41,166 bases of DNA from Hyphomicrobiales bacterium (lineage in GTDB: Bacteria; Pseudomonadota; Alphaproteobacteria; Rhizobiales; Rhizobiaceae). How positions within the stretch are numbered: the first letter of the stretch is position 1; each line of letters starts with the position of its first letter. Below, piece after piece: positions 1 through 6,996 of the stretch. The translations under genes were made by a program, and so were the position numbers. The DNA is taken from the NCBI GenBank assembly GCA_900467745.1, contig UBQW01000059.1:1-41166 (forward strand). Reading direction: 5' to 3'. The notes below the pieces were generated by a model. That model did not search any database and was not told where the DNA came from. It saw nothing but the letters and a program-made list of their open reading frames with translations.

Positions 1-66
1 ATTACTAAATAGCCCTTACATTAAAAAGTTGGGTAATAAACATTATGGAACTAGCCCACAGAGAAT

Positions 67-264
67 TCATTGCAAAAGCGAGACGAGATCGCATGCGATG
101 CCGGCGCCGACCTTGTTCTTTAGGGTGACGCCATCAGCAAGGGTGAAAGCCATTTCAGGAGATTCCGAGGATCGCCTTGACCTTCGGCATCATCTCGGAA
201 AGCTCGATCTCACCCGCAATGAAGTCGTCGAAGACCGGCTGGCAAGCGGGCCCTCTGCATCCGT
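67..264 (-). pseudogene. fragments of two unrelated reading frames downstream of the dead toxin
   Basis: Reading the minus strand, a frame ending at 155 gives a protein-like tail with the segment FDDFIAGEIELSEMMPKVKA and a stop. One base later an ATG (153-151) opens a 28-codon frame that stops at 67. The start of this second piece, AFTLADGVTLKNKV, resembles the N-terminus of Old Yellow Enzyme-type flavin oxidoreductases (family pattern: F-x-L-x-D/N-G-V-T-L-K-N-R), but the similarity stops after about 15 residues. I read this as debris of a former two-gene junction, not as functional genes. The resemblance is short, so the family name is tentative. Confidence 0.25.
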
Positions 265-390
265 CATCGTCAGGATCAGACGGGTCGGACGGTCCTTTTC
301 GCCGTGGTCCCGCTCGGGGTCGGCTTCATGCTGCCAACGCCACAGTTAGGGATAGGAGACGACGTCCCCTTTCGAGAAGCGCTTAGTCAT
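240..390 (-). pseudogene. broken PemK/MazF-like toxin of a type II toxin-antitoxin pair
   Basis: The ATG at 390-388 overlaps the antitoxin stop codon (385-383), the translational coupling usual for toxin-antitoxin operons. The frame begins MTKRFSKGDVVSYP, then a TAA stop (348-346), and continues in the same frame LWRWQHEADPERDHGEKDRPTRLIL. PemK/MazF-like toxins of rhizobia begin with a basic residue, GD-V-x-x-YPYLWRWQ and a K-D/N-RP motif, so the TAA falls where a Tyr codon (TAT/TAC) is expected. Resemblance ends near position 250, after about 45 codons of a family usually over 110 residues long. The gene therefore has both a nonsense mutation and a 3' truncation and cannot make an active toxin. 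The family call rests on the GD-V and WRWQ...RP pattern. Confidence 0.6.
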
Positions 391-646
391 CTTTGGTCGC
401 CTTGAACTCGGCACTGTCTGCCCCAAGCTGTGCCGCAAACTTGTCAGCCAGTTCTTCGGGCATCTCACCCGCAGCATAGGCTCGGCGCGAGTCGGTATTG
501 CCGCTCATGCGCTCAAAAAGGTCGGCCGATACGACCACCACGGACGGGCGTCCGTATTTAGTCAAGGTGATCGGCTGCTGGCGGGCTTCGTCGTGATACC
601 GCCCGAAATCGCGCATAAACTCGGTCGTGCTGATAGACTTCGTCAT
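383..646 (-). CDS. type II antitoxin, Phd/YefM family
   Basis: An 87-residue protein with the N-terminal Phd/YefM fold: STTEFMRDFGRYHDEARQQPITLTKYGRPSVVVVSADLFERM, where the beta-strand segment 'PITLTKYGRPSVVVVS' is the family hallmark. These antitoxins bind their own promoter with the N-terminal domain and wrap the toxin with a flexible acidic C-terminus, here rich in Glu/Asp/Ala. A ribosome site (CAGGAG) lies 8-13 bases before the ATG at 646-644. The gene sits directly downstream of a good sigma70-type promoter and a perfect inverted repeat (659-704). The cognate toxin frame overlapping its 3' end is dead (240-390), so it is now a solitary antitoxin. It may be a relic, or may cross-neutralise a toxin or act as a repressor elsewhere. 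Confidence 0.85.
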   Translation of the reverse strand: MTKSISTTEFMRDFGRYHDEARQQPITLTKYGRPSVVVVSADLFERMSGNTDSRRAYAAGEMPEELADKFAAQLGADSAEFKATKDD

Positions 647-658
647 ACCGAACTCTCC

Positions 659-704
659 TGTTCTGTATGTTCTGAACTATACATAACATACAGAACATTT
701 TCAA
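659..704 (-). promoter_or_regulatory. promoter and autoregulatory operator of the antitoxin gene
   Basis: On the minus strand a -35 TTGAAA (704-699) is followed after exactly 17 bases by a -10 TATAGT (681-676). A perfect 13-bp inverted repeat, TGTTCTGTATGTT (659-671) and AACATACAGAACA (685-697), brackets the -10, with a 13-base centre that contains a smaller TATGT/ACATA repeat. Phd/YefM-type antitoxins repress their own operon through palindromes overlapping the promoter, so this is most likely the operator. The whole element is intact although the toxin is not. Confidence 0.7.
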
Positions 705-894
705 GCAGAACCGGCCTATCGGACGAACTCGAGCCGTTCGCAATGCTCGGGGGATGGGGTTGCGCGGCGAGCTTGGTCATCTCGACACACGCCGGGACAG
801 TATATCTTCTTACGTCACCCATACGAGGGATGCCAACCTACAAGAAGCTCGTAAGACTAGTATGGTCAACCCCATTAAATTGCCGGGAGATTTC

Positions 895-1257
895 ATGTTA
901 AATCGCAGAGCTATGATTGTTGCCATCGCCGCGTCGGGAGTGCTCGGTGTAGCCAGTCCCATATTCGCAAAAGACGCTGCGCCTTGGGATGGCACTTGGT
1001 CAGGGACGAGTAGCGGAGGCGGGAGAAAAACGACCGTTAAAATCAGCAACGGAAAGGTCGTATCCTGGATCAACAATGGCTTCGCGAGACCCAAGGTGAC
1101 GGGTTCGGTCAGTGGCAGCACGGTCAAGTTGGACGACAACAATGGCTGGACGGCCACAATGACGATGCAGAGTGCTGACAAAGCGAAAATCTCCGCCAGT
1201 GGCATAGGCAACAACGGCAAGCCCGCAAAAAATGGCGCGGTTCTCACCAAGCGATAA
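895..1257 (+). CDS. small exported hypothetical protein
   Basis: A 120-residue protein beginning with a typical Sec signal: basic n-region (MLNRR), hydrophobic core (AMIVAIAASGVLGVAS) and a probable cleavage after IFA (residue 25). The mature part of about 95 residues is Gly/Ser/Thr/Asn-rich, with WDGTWSGTSSGGGRKTTVKI and NGKVVSW near its start, suggesting a small all-beta secreted domain, but I do not recognise a named family. The frame is open further upstream, but ATG 895 is preferred because it follows GGGAGA with good spacing and gives a clean signal peptide. It is monocistronic: the nearest genes are the antitoxin on the opposite strand and the DAHP synthase leader more than 300 bases on. 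Confidence 0.65.
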   Translation: MLNRRAMIVAIAASGVLGVASPIFAKDAAPWDGTWSGTSSGGGRKTTVKISNGKVVSWINNGFARPKVTGSVSGSTVKLDDNNGWTATMTMQSADKAKISASGIGNNGKPAKNGAVLTKR

Positions 1258-1579
1258 CGCCGAACAGCGCGGTAGGGCGATGTTAAACCTTGCGCTACCG
1301 CCTCACAGCAAGTCTCGAAGGCAATCTTTTAACTTCAGCGGCAAAACGGGAAAGCGACGTCATTTGTCACCGGTGCCCCGATGGCGACCGCCTGGCTGCT
1401 GTTGGAGTAACACTCTGATACTGCCGAAGCAGTGATCGCGACGTCGACGCCCCTGCCCGTCCTATCGCTGCATTCCCGTAAGCATCTAGCAGGCTAATTC
1501 CGCCGGCCTTGCTCCGGCTCGCGAGCGAAGAATGGAGATCGTAAGTGACAAGTCGCTCGGCTTGTTGTAGCAAGGTGGT
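1258..1579 (+). other. intergenic stretch before the DAHP synthase leader
   Basis: No convincing gene in either direction; the frames crossing it have no family motif. The promoter of the leader transcript should lie in its right half, but I could not point to a clear -35/-10 pair. Confidence 0.4.
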
Positions 1580-1654
1580 ATGTCGATCGCACGCGCCTAT
1601 GTTTCCCGATTTTATTATTACCGTACCTCAGTGCGGAAGCGGGAGCGTGCGTAG
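1580..1654 (+). CDS. aromatic-rich leader peptide of a transcription attenuator
   Basis: A 24-codon frame preceded by AAGGTGG. It encodes six aromatic/hydrophobic control positions in its first half, including Tyr7, then Phe11-Tyr-Tyr-Tyr14 in a row, followed by a basic tail (RTSVRKRERA). Such leader peptides stall ribosomes when the charged tRNA for the clustered amino acid is scarce. The clustered codons (TTT TAT TAT TAC, 1610-1621) point to tyrosine, with phenylalanine second. A rho-independent terminator follows 28 bases after the stop codon, and the DAHP synthase gene after that, the classical arrangement of ribosome-mediated attenuation. Confidence 0.75.
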   Translation: MSIARAYVSRFYYYRTSVRKRERA

Positions 1655-1681
1655 CTAAGAAAGACGCAATTTCACCCGACC

Positions 1682-1709
1682 AACCGCTAGTCAACCTGGC
1701 GGTTTTTTT
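1682..1709 (+). terminator. attenuator terminator upstream of DAHP synthase
   Basis: AACCGCTAG (1682-1690) pairs with CTGGCGGTT (1696-1704), a 9-bp stem with one U-G wobble and a 5-base loop, followed directly by a run of seven T (1703-1709). It lies between the leader peptide (stop at 1654) and the structural gene start (1744). It would end transcription unless an alternative structure forms when ribosomes stall on the Tyr/Phe codons. Confidence 0.8.
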
Positions 1710-1743
1710 ATGCGCCCGGTATGACCTCCTGGAGACCAATACC

Positions 1744-2799
1744 GTGACCAACCCGACTGACGACCTGCGTATAACCAACATCGTCGAACTCTCCTCGCCT
1801 GCACGCATCATCGACGAGCTGCCGCGTGACGAGACTGTCAGCAAAACAGTGCTCGGCGCACGCAGTGCCATCCATAATATCCTGACCAAGAAGGACGACA
1901 GGCTTCTCGTCGTCGTCGGCCCCTGCTCTATCCATGATCCGGTCGCGGCAATCGACTATGCCAAGCGGCTCAAAGAACAGCGCGACCGGCTGAAAAGCGA
2001 CCTGGAGATCGTCATGCGTGTCTACTTCGAAAAGCCGCGGACGACGGTTGGGTGGAAGGGCCTGATCAACGATCCCGGCCTCGACGGTAGCTTTCGGATC
2101 GAGGACGGTCTGCGTCTTGCCCGCAAGCTGCTGCTCGATGTGAACGAGCTTGACCTGCCGGCGGGCTGCGAATTCCTCGATACCATCACACCGCAATACA
2201 TCGCCGACCTCGTAAGCTGGGGTGCGATCGGTGCGCGCACGACTGAAAGCCAGGTCCACAGGGAGCTTGCCTCCGGCCTCTCCTCGGCGATCGGCTTCAA
2301 GAACGGCACCACAGGCGATGTCCGTGTCGCCCTCGACGCCATCATGGCTGCCTCGCAGCCGCATCATTTTCCGGCTGTCACGAAGGAAGGACGCGCGGCG
2401 ATCGCATCGACAAGCGGCAACGAGGATTGCCACGTCATCCTGCGCGGCGGCAAGCAACCTAACTATGATCGCGAAAGCGTTGCGGCAGCAATAGCCGCGT
2501 CCGGCGACGCGAAGCTCGACCCGCGTGTCATGATCGATGCGAGCCACGCCAACAGCCTTAAGGACCCTGAGAACCAGCCCGCCGTCCTGCAGGATGTCGC
2601 GCAACAACTCGCCGACGGCAATGATGCGATCATCGGCGCAATGGTCGAAAGCAATATCGTCGGCGGTCGGCAGGATCTGATCCCCGGTAAGAAGCTCGTC
2701 TACGGCCAGAGCATTACGGACGGATGCATCGACTGGCCGACGACCGTCAAGTCTCTCGAAACACTGGCATCCGGCGTGAAGGCGCGCCGGGCGGCTTGA
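1744..2799 (+). CDS. aroG: 3-deoxy-7-phosphoheptulonate (DAHP) synthase, class I, E. coli AroFGH type
   Basis: Catalyses the first step of the shikimate pathway: phosphoenolpyruvate plus erythrose 4-phosphate to DAHP, in the cytoplasm. The 351 residues match the 350-residue length of E. coli AroF/G/H. Visible signatures are VVGPCSIHDP (residues 57-66, with the metal-ligand Cys61), KPRTTVGWKGLINDP (98-112, PEP-binding region), GARTTESQVHRELASGL (163-179), and DASHANS and GQSITDGC towards the C-terminus. The start is GTG 1744, after CTGGAGACC; the nearest upstream ATG in frame is followed at once by a stop. Expression is probably controlled by the leader peptide and terminator just upstream, so by tyrosine/phenylalanine supply. 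The letter of the gene name (feedback specificity) cannot be decided from sequence; aroG is used generically. It converges on serA. Confidence 0.93.
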   Translation: MTNPTDDLRITNIVELSSPARIIDELPRDETVSKTVLGARSAIHNILTKKDDRLLVVVGPCSIHDPVAAIDYAKRLKEQRDRLKSDLEIVMRVYFEKPRTTVGWKGLINDPGLDGSFRIEDGLRLARKLLLDVNELDLPAGCEFLDTITPQYIADLVSWGAIGARTTESQVHRELASGLSSAIGFKNGTTGDVRVALDAIMAASQPHHFPAVTKEGRAAIASTSGNEDCHVILRGGKQPNYDRESVAAAIAASGDAKLDPRVMIDASHANSLKDPENQPAVLQDVAQQLADGNDAIIGAMVESNIVGGRQDLIPGKKLVYGQSITDGCIDWPTTVKSLETLASGVKARRAA

Positions 2800-2839
2800 T
2801 TAAGCCGCGTCGCACAGCAACAGTAGAATGCAGCCTTCA

Positions 2840-2936
2840 CAACGCCGCCGGTGATGGCGTTGATGAGAAAATTATCTTCCGCCCCGTCGCCCTGTTGAAA
2901 TTAACTCATGCGGAGGGGCATGTTTGCGCCCCTTTG
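2840..2936. terminator. stem-loops between convergent DAHP synthase and serA genes
   Basis: Two hairpins lie in the convergent gap. CAACGCC (2840-2846) pairs with GGCGTTG (2856-2862) across a 9-base loop. CGGAGGGGC (2911-2919) pairs with GCCCCTTTG (2928-2936) across 8 bases, with two G-U pairs. Neither has a long T-run, so they are at best weak terminators for one or both genes. Confidence 0.35.
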
Positions 2937-2983
2937 CAAATCCGATCCGATAGCAACCTTGACGTTGCGTCACAGAGCGCACC

Positions 2984-4222
2984 TCAATAGAGCAATCGCG
3001 TTCTGATCGTGCCCGGTATCGCGCGCAGCGCCTGTAGAATTTCATCGGACGTCTCGGAAACGCCCTCGACCTCGATCACCACATAGCCCGTATCGCCATG
3101 GGTCTGCAGAAACTCGGCGATGATATTGAGCCCCCGCGAGGAGAAAATCTCGTTGAGCTTGATGAGCGTGCCGGGACGGTTTTCGTGGACGTGGATAAAA
3201 CGCGTGCCGTTTGGACGCTCGGGCAGTTGAACTTGAGGAAAATTGACCGCGCCCATTGTCGAGCCGATGTCGGAATATTCGACCAGCTTTCTGGAGACTT
3301 CGCCGCCGATGCGCTCCTGCGCCTCTTCGGTCGAGCCGCCGATATGGGGTGTCAGTATGACGTTGCTCAAACCCTGAAGCGGCGTTTCGAAACGATCCTT
3401 GTTCGATGCCGGCTCCACGGGAAACACATCGACGGCAGCCCCGGACAGATGCCCTTCCTTCAACACCGTCGCGAGCGCATCGAGATCGACGACAGTGCCG
3501 CGCGAATTGTTGATGAAGATCGCGCCCTTCTTCATGCGGCGCAGTTCGGCCTCGCCGATCATGTTCTGGGTCGATGCGGTCTCGGGAACGTGCATCGTCA
3601 CATAGTCCGAGATTTCGAGGAGCTCGCCGAGCGACGCCAGCGATTCCGAATTGCCCCGGCGCAGCCGATCGGAAAGGTCGAAATAGCGCACCACCATCCC
3701 CATGCTTTCGGCAAGCGCGCTGAGCTGCGAGCCGATATTGCCATAGCCGACTATGCCGAGCGTTTTGCCACGCACCTCGCGGCTGCCAACGGCAGATTTT
3801 TCCCAGCCGCCCTGATGCGCTGAAGCAGAGCGCGGGAAGATCTGTCGTGTGAGCATGATGATCTCGCCAATCACAAGCTCCGCCACCGAACGGGTGTTCG
3901 AATAGGGCGCATTGAAGACTGGTATTCCGCGGCGGCGCGCCGCCTCGAGATCGACCTGGTTCGTGCCGACGGAGAAACAGCCGACGGCAATCAGCTTTTT
4001 GGCAGATTCGAAGATCTCGTCTGTCAGCTGCGTTCTTGAACGAATACCAATGATATGCGCGTCCGCAATGTGGCTCTTGAGATCCCTATCGTCGAGTGCT
4101 TTGGGCAAATGAGTGAGATTTGTGTATCCAGACGCTGCAAAGTAATCCACGGCGCTTTGGCTGATGCCTTCGAGCAGAAGCACAGAGATCCGGTCGCGAG
4201 AAAGAGAAAGCTGGCGAGTCAT
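2984..4222 (-). CDS. serA: D-3-phosphoglycerate dehydrogenase, short E. coli-type with C-terminal ACT domain
   Basis: Oxidises 3-phosphoglycerate to 3-phosphohydroxypyruvate with NAD, the first step of serine synthesis. The 412 residues align almost end to end with E. coli SerA (410). Matching segments are SRTQLTDEIFESAKKLIAVGC, GTNQVDLEAARRRGIPVFNAP, the Rossmann motif GIVGYGNIGSQL, RGTVVDLDAL, the catalytic-His segment TPHIGGSTEEAQ, and a terminal ACT domain (IHVHENRPGTLIKLNEIF...) ending IPGTIRTRLLY. The ACT domain normally binds serine for feedback inhibition. ATG 4222 is chosen because it gives the E. coli-like N-terminus and follows AAAGG; the frame is open upstream but that extension has no homology. 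Most alphaproteobacterial SerA proteins are longer (about 530 residues), so this is probably an additional, laterally acquired form. Confidence 0.93.
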   Translation of the reverse strand: MTRQLSLSRDRISVLLLEGISQSAVDYFAASGYTNLTHLPKALDDRDLKSHIADAHIIGIRSRTQLTDEIFESAKKLIAVGCFSVGTNQVDLEAARRRGIPVFNAPYSNTRSVAELVIGEIIMLTRQIFPRSASAHQGGWEKSAVGSREVRGKTLGIVGYGNIGSQLSALAESMGMVVRYFDLSDRLRRGNSESLASLGELLEISDYVTMHVPETASTQNMIGEAELRRMKKGAIFINNSRGTVVDLDALATVLKEGHLSGAAVDVFPVEPASNKDRFETPLQGLSNVILTPHIGGSTEEAQERIGGEVSRKLVEYSDIGSTMGAVNFPQVQLPERPNGTRFIHVHENRPGTLIKLNEIFSSRGLNIIAEFLQTHGDTGYVVIEVEGVSETSDEILQALRAIPGTIRTRLLY

Positions 4223-4817
4223 GATCAACCTTTGGTATCCGATAAAATCTGCCGACATCTCTAAGAGACAGCTGCGGCGCTCTGAACATGGCTTTGCGAC
4301 CATTCGATAAGCATTGCAAGCGCAAAACCCGATCACTTTCCCACCTCACCCCGAATGCATTTTGGAGGCGAAGCCAGCGACGCGAGGATGCGGTAACGCT
4401 TTCAATTGTCTAAAACTCTGTTTCAACAGAGAAAAGTCGAGCGAAAAGCGGCCGTCGAGTTTTGCTGCACGCTCTTCGGTCGGACTGGTCACACGAATGT
4501 CCTCAGCCAGTCGACATCTTCCCAGCCGTGTACCTTCAATCGCTAATCTGCGGCGCCGTCCCCGGCCCGACCCCTGGGTCGGTTTGGCTGAAATTTAAGC
4601 GGATACTCGAATTCGCTTCTGAACAGCCTGTGTGGATCGGCAAAAAGTGCTGACAAATGCCGGTAAATCCCGCTCTATATCTTGACTCATTTTGTTATGT
4701 TTTTATTGATGCGCTCGAAGGCAATGCGCCTTTCAGCGGCAAAAACTGCCGTGTCGAGAATTTCAGTCTTGCGTCAGCGACATGCCGGCGCCGCTGCTTG
4801 CCGGGAAGGGTCGCGCA
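4223..4817. other. divergent intergenic region between serA and the siderophore receptor
   Basis: No gene supported in 595 bases. It should carry the promoters of serA (leftward) and of the iron-uptake operon (rightward). A perfect 7-bp palindrome CTCTGTT/AACAGAG (4416-4431, two-base centre) is the only clear symmetric element. I looked for RirA/IRO, Irr (ICE) and Fur-like boxes by eye and did not find a convincing one. Confidence 0.4.
4682..4709 (+). promoter_or_regulatory. possible promoter of the siderophore-uptake operon
   Basis: TTGACT (4682-4687) is followed after 16 bases by TATTGA (4704-4709) in an AT-rich patch that stands out from the GC-rich surroundings, about 110 bases before the receptor start. 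The -35 is good and the -10 is weak. Confidence 0.3.
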
Positions 4818-6947
4818 ATGGCATATTCTTTTGAACGAACTCGTACTGGTCGAGGTCTTCTCAGTTCCACAGTGCTCGTGGGAATGGTCGCTGCAACCGC
4901 TCTGAATATGAGCTCTGCCCTCGCACAGGACAGCAACAGCACCGAACTCGAGAAGATCACCGTCACCGGCAACGGCGCCAATCCTCAGTCCATCAAAGAA
5001 GACAATGCAACGGTCGTGCCCAAGCGCACGATATCGGCCACGAAGACGGACACCCCGCTAGTCGAGACGCCGCGTTCGGTATCCGTTGTCACCCGCGCGG
5101 AAATGGATGAGCGCGCCGTGACCGACATGATCCAGGCGGCTCGCTATGCCTCAGGCGTCACCACCGGCGCCTTCGGCTACGACCCGCGGTTCGACCAGAT
5201 CTACATCCGAGGCATTGAGACAACGACCACTGGCGACTTCCGTGATGGTCTGCGCCAGCCGATCATGAACTACGGCTCGTTCATGACGGAAGTCTATACG
5301 CTGGATCGCATCGAAGTCCTGAAGGGTCCGGTATCGGTAATGTACGGCGCGGCAAGTGCCGCTGGCATCGTCAACCGCATATCGAAGCTGCCGCTCGGGG
5401 AAGAGCACCACGAGATCGAGCTGCAGTACGGCACATTCGGCCGCAAGCAGGCTGCCTTCGACTTTGGCGGGGCGATCAACGACGAGATCGATTACCGTCT
5501 TGTCGGCCTGGCCCGCGCGGGTGACGGAAGTTACGACATTGCCGACGACCGCTATCTGCTGCAGCCCTCCGCCACCTGGAAACCGGACGAGGACACGACC
5601 CTGACCGTCTACGGCTTAGCGCAGAAAAGCGAAACTGGCGCAAGCGCCTGGAGCTACCTGCAGGATGACAACGTCTTCCTTTATACCGACCCCGACTTCA
5701 ACAGCCAGAAGGTCGAACAGTATCAGCTCGGCTATCAGCTGGAGCACAATTTCGACAACGGCATCACCTTCCGCCAGAATGCCCGCGCCGGCGATGTCGA
5801 TCTGAAGGCCCACTATCTCAACCGCATCCTAGTCAATACGGACGGCAGCTGGCCGACGACCGCGGTGACGGAGGACATGCGCAGCTATCAGATCGACAAT
5901 CAGCTTGAGGCGAAGTTCGATACCGGCGACGTCTCCCACACGCTGCTCGGCGGCCTCGACTACACGTGGGTCTCATCAGACTTCGCCATGGGCGGCAGCA
6001 GCGCTCCCGCAAATACGCCCGGCGCAAGCGTGCCTGTACCCGCACTCGACACCTTCAGCGGCAGCAGCCTCAATCAGACCGGCGTCTACGCACAGGATCA
6101 GATGGAATTCGGCAACTGGCGCGCCGTAGCGGGCCTTCGCTATGACTGGGCACACCAGGAATCGACCGATAAAGACGCCGGTACCACAGACGTCAAGGAC
6201 GATGGCGTTCTCTCCGGACAGGTGGGGCTGCTCTATCTCTTCGACAACGGCATTGCGCCCTATGTCAACTTCGGGACGTCCTTCGTGCCATCCACGAACC
6301 TTTCGGTGAACGGAGAAGTACTCGATCCGACCAAAGGCCGACAGATCGAAGTTGGTGTCAAATACCAGCCTGACGATGCAAACTATTCCTTGAGCGCCGC
6401 CGTCTACCAGCTGGTGGAAACAGGCAAGCCGCAATATGCCGGCTTCGTGCTGCCTGCCTTTTACTATTACGAGAACTCCGGCGAGAACACCTATAAGGGT
6501 TTCGAGCTTGAAGCGCGTCGACAGTTCGACAACGGCATAAGCGTAATTGCCGCCTACACCTATGCCCACGCCGAAATCACCGGCAACATCGACGAGACGC
6601 TGATCGGCAATGCTCCTTCGACCGTGCCGCGCCACGTTGCTTCGTTGTGGGTGAACTACGCGATGCCGGAGACATCCGCCATACCGGGGCTCAGCATTGG
6701 TGGCGGCATTCGCGCCATGAGCAGTTCCTTCACCAGCGACGCGAATACAGCCAAGAACGCCGGCGTTGGCTATCTGGATGCCGTTGTCTCATACGACTTC
6801 GGCGTGAGCTCTCCCGAACTCAAGGGATTGTCTCTATCCGTAAGCGCCACCAACCTCGCAGATCGGCGCGAACAGGTCTGCACCGATGGCTACTGCTACA
6901 CTGGCCAGGGTCGCACGGTCATGGGATCGCTGAAATTCAAGTGGTGA
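4818..6947 (+). CDS. TonB-dependent siderophore receptor, FhuA/ferrichrome-type
   Basis: Outer-membrane gated channel for an Fe(III)-siderophore. The 709-residue product starts with a signal peptide (cleavage likely after ALA, residue 36). A TonB-box-like ITVTG follows at about 47-51. The plug domain holds DTPLVETPRSVSVVTRAEMDERAVTD, the conserved IYIRGIE, and RIEVLKGPVSVMYGAASAAGIVNRISK. A 22-strand beta-barrel region with many D/N-G turn motifs ends in the aromatic residue usual for outer-membrane proteins (LKFKW). ATG 4818 follows GGGAAGGG. It is first of five co-directional genes with esterase and FhuCDB homologues, which supports a hydroxamate-type siderophore; the exact ligand cannot be read from sequence. 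Iron regulation is expected, but no box was recognised. Confidence 0.92.
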   Translation: MAYSFERTRTGRGLLSSTVLVGMVAATALNMSSALAQDSNSTELEKITVTGNGANPQSIKEDNATVVPKRTISATKTDTPLVETPRSVSVVTRAEMDERAVTDMIQAARYASGVTTGAFGYDPRFDQIYIRGIETTTTGDFRDGLRQPIMNYGSFMTEVYTLDRIEVLKGPVSVMYGAASAAGIVNRISKLPLGEEHHEIELQYGTFGRKQAAFDFGGAINDEIDYRLVGLARAGDGSYDIADDRYLLQPSATWKPDEDTTLTVYGLAQKSETGASAWSYLQDDNVFLYTDPDFNSQKVEQYQLGYQLEHNFDNGITFRQNARAGDVDLKAHYLNRILVNTDGSWPTTAVTEDMRSYQIDNQLEAKFDTGDVSHTLLGGLDYTWVSSDFAMGGSSAPANTPGASVPVPALDTFSGSSLNQTGVYAQDQMEFGNWRAVAGLRYDWAHQESTDKDAGTTDVKDDGVLSGQVGLLYLFDNGIAPYVNFGTSFVPSTNLSVNGEVLDPTKGRQIEVGVKYQPDDANYSLSAAVYQLVETGKPQYAGFVLPAFYYYENSGENTYKGFELEARRQFDNGISVIAAYTYAHAEITGNIDETLIGNAPSTVPRHVASLWVNYAMPETSAIPGLSIGGGIRAMSSSFTSDANTAKNAGVGYLDAVVSYDFGVSSPELKGLSLSVSATNLADRREQVCTDGYCYTGQGRTVMGSLKFKW

Positions 6948-6996
6948 CGAGCATTGCAGCCACTTGTCGATCGACCAAGCGATAAACGGAATGAAT

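Noticed and set aside
810..1250. 146-codon antisense frame over the small exported protein
   Set aside because: Looks hydrophobic, but the plus-strand gene has both a ribosome site and a proper signal peptide.
1708..2607. 299-codon antisense frame over DAHP synthase
   Set aside because: Shadow of the GC-rich codon pattern of the real gene; no family similarity.
4416..4431. CTCTGTT/AACAGAG palindrome as an iron box
   Set aside because: Does not resemble RirA, Irr or Fur consensus patterns; kept only as a note in the intergenic entry.
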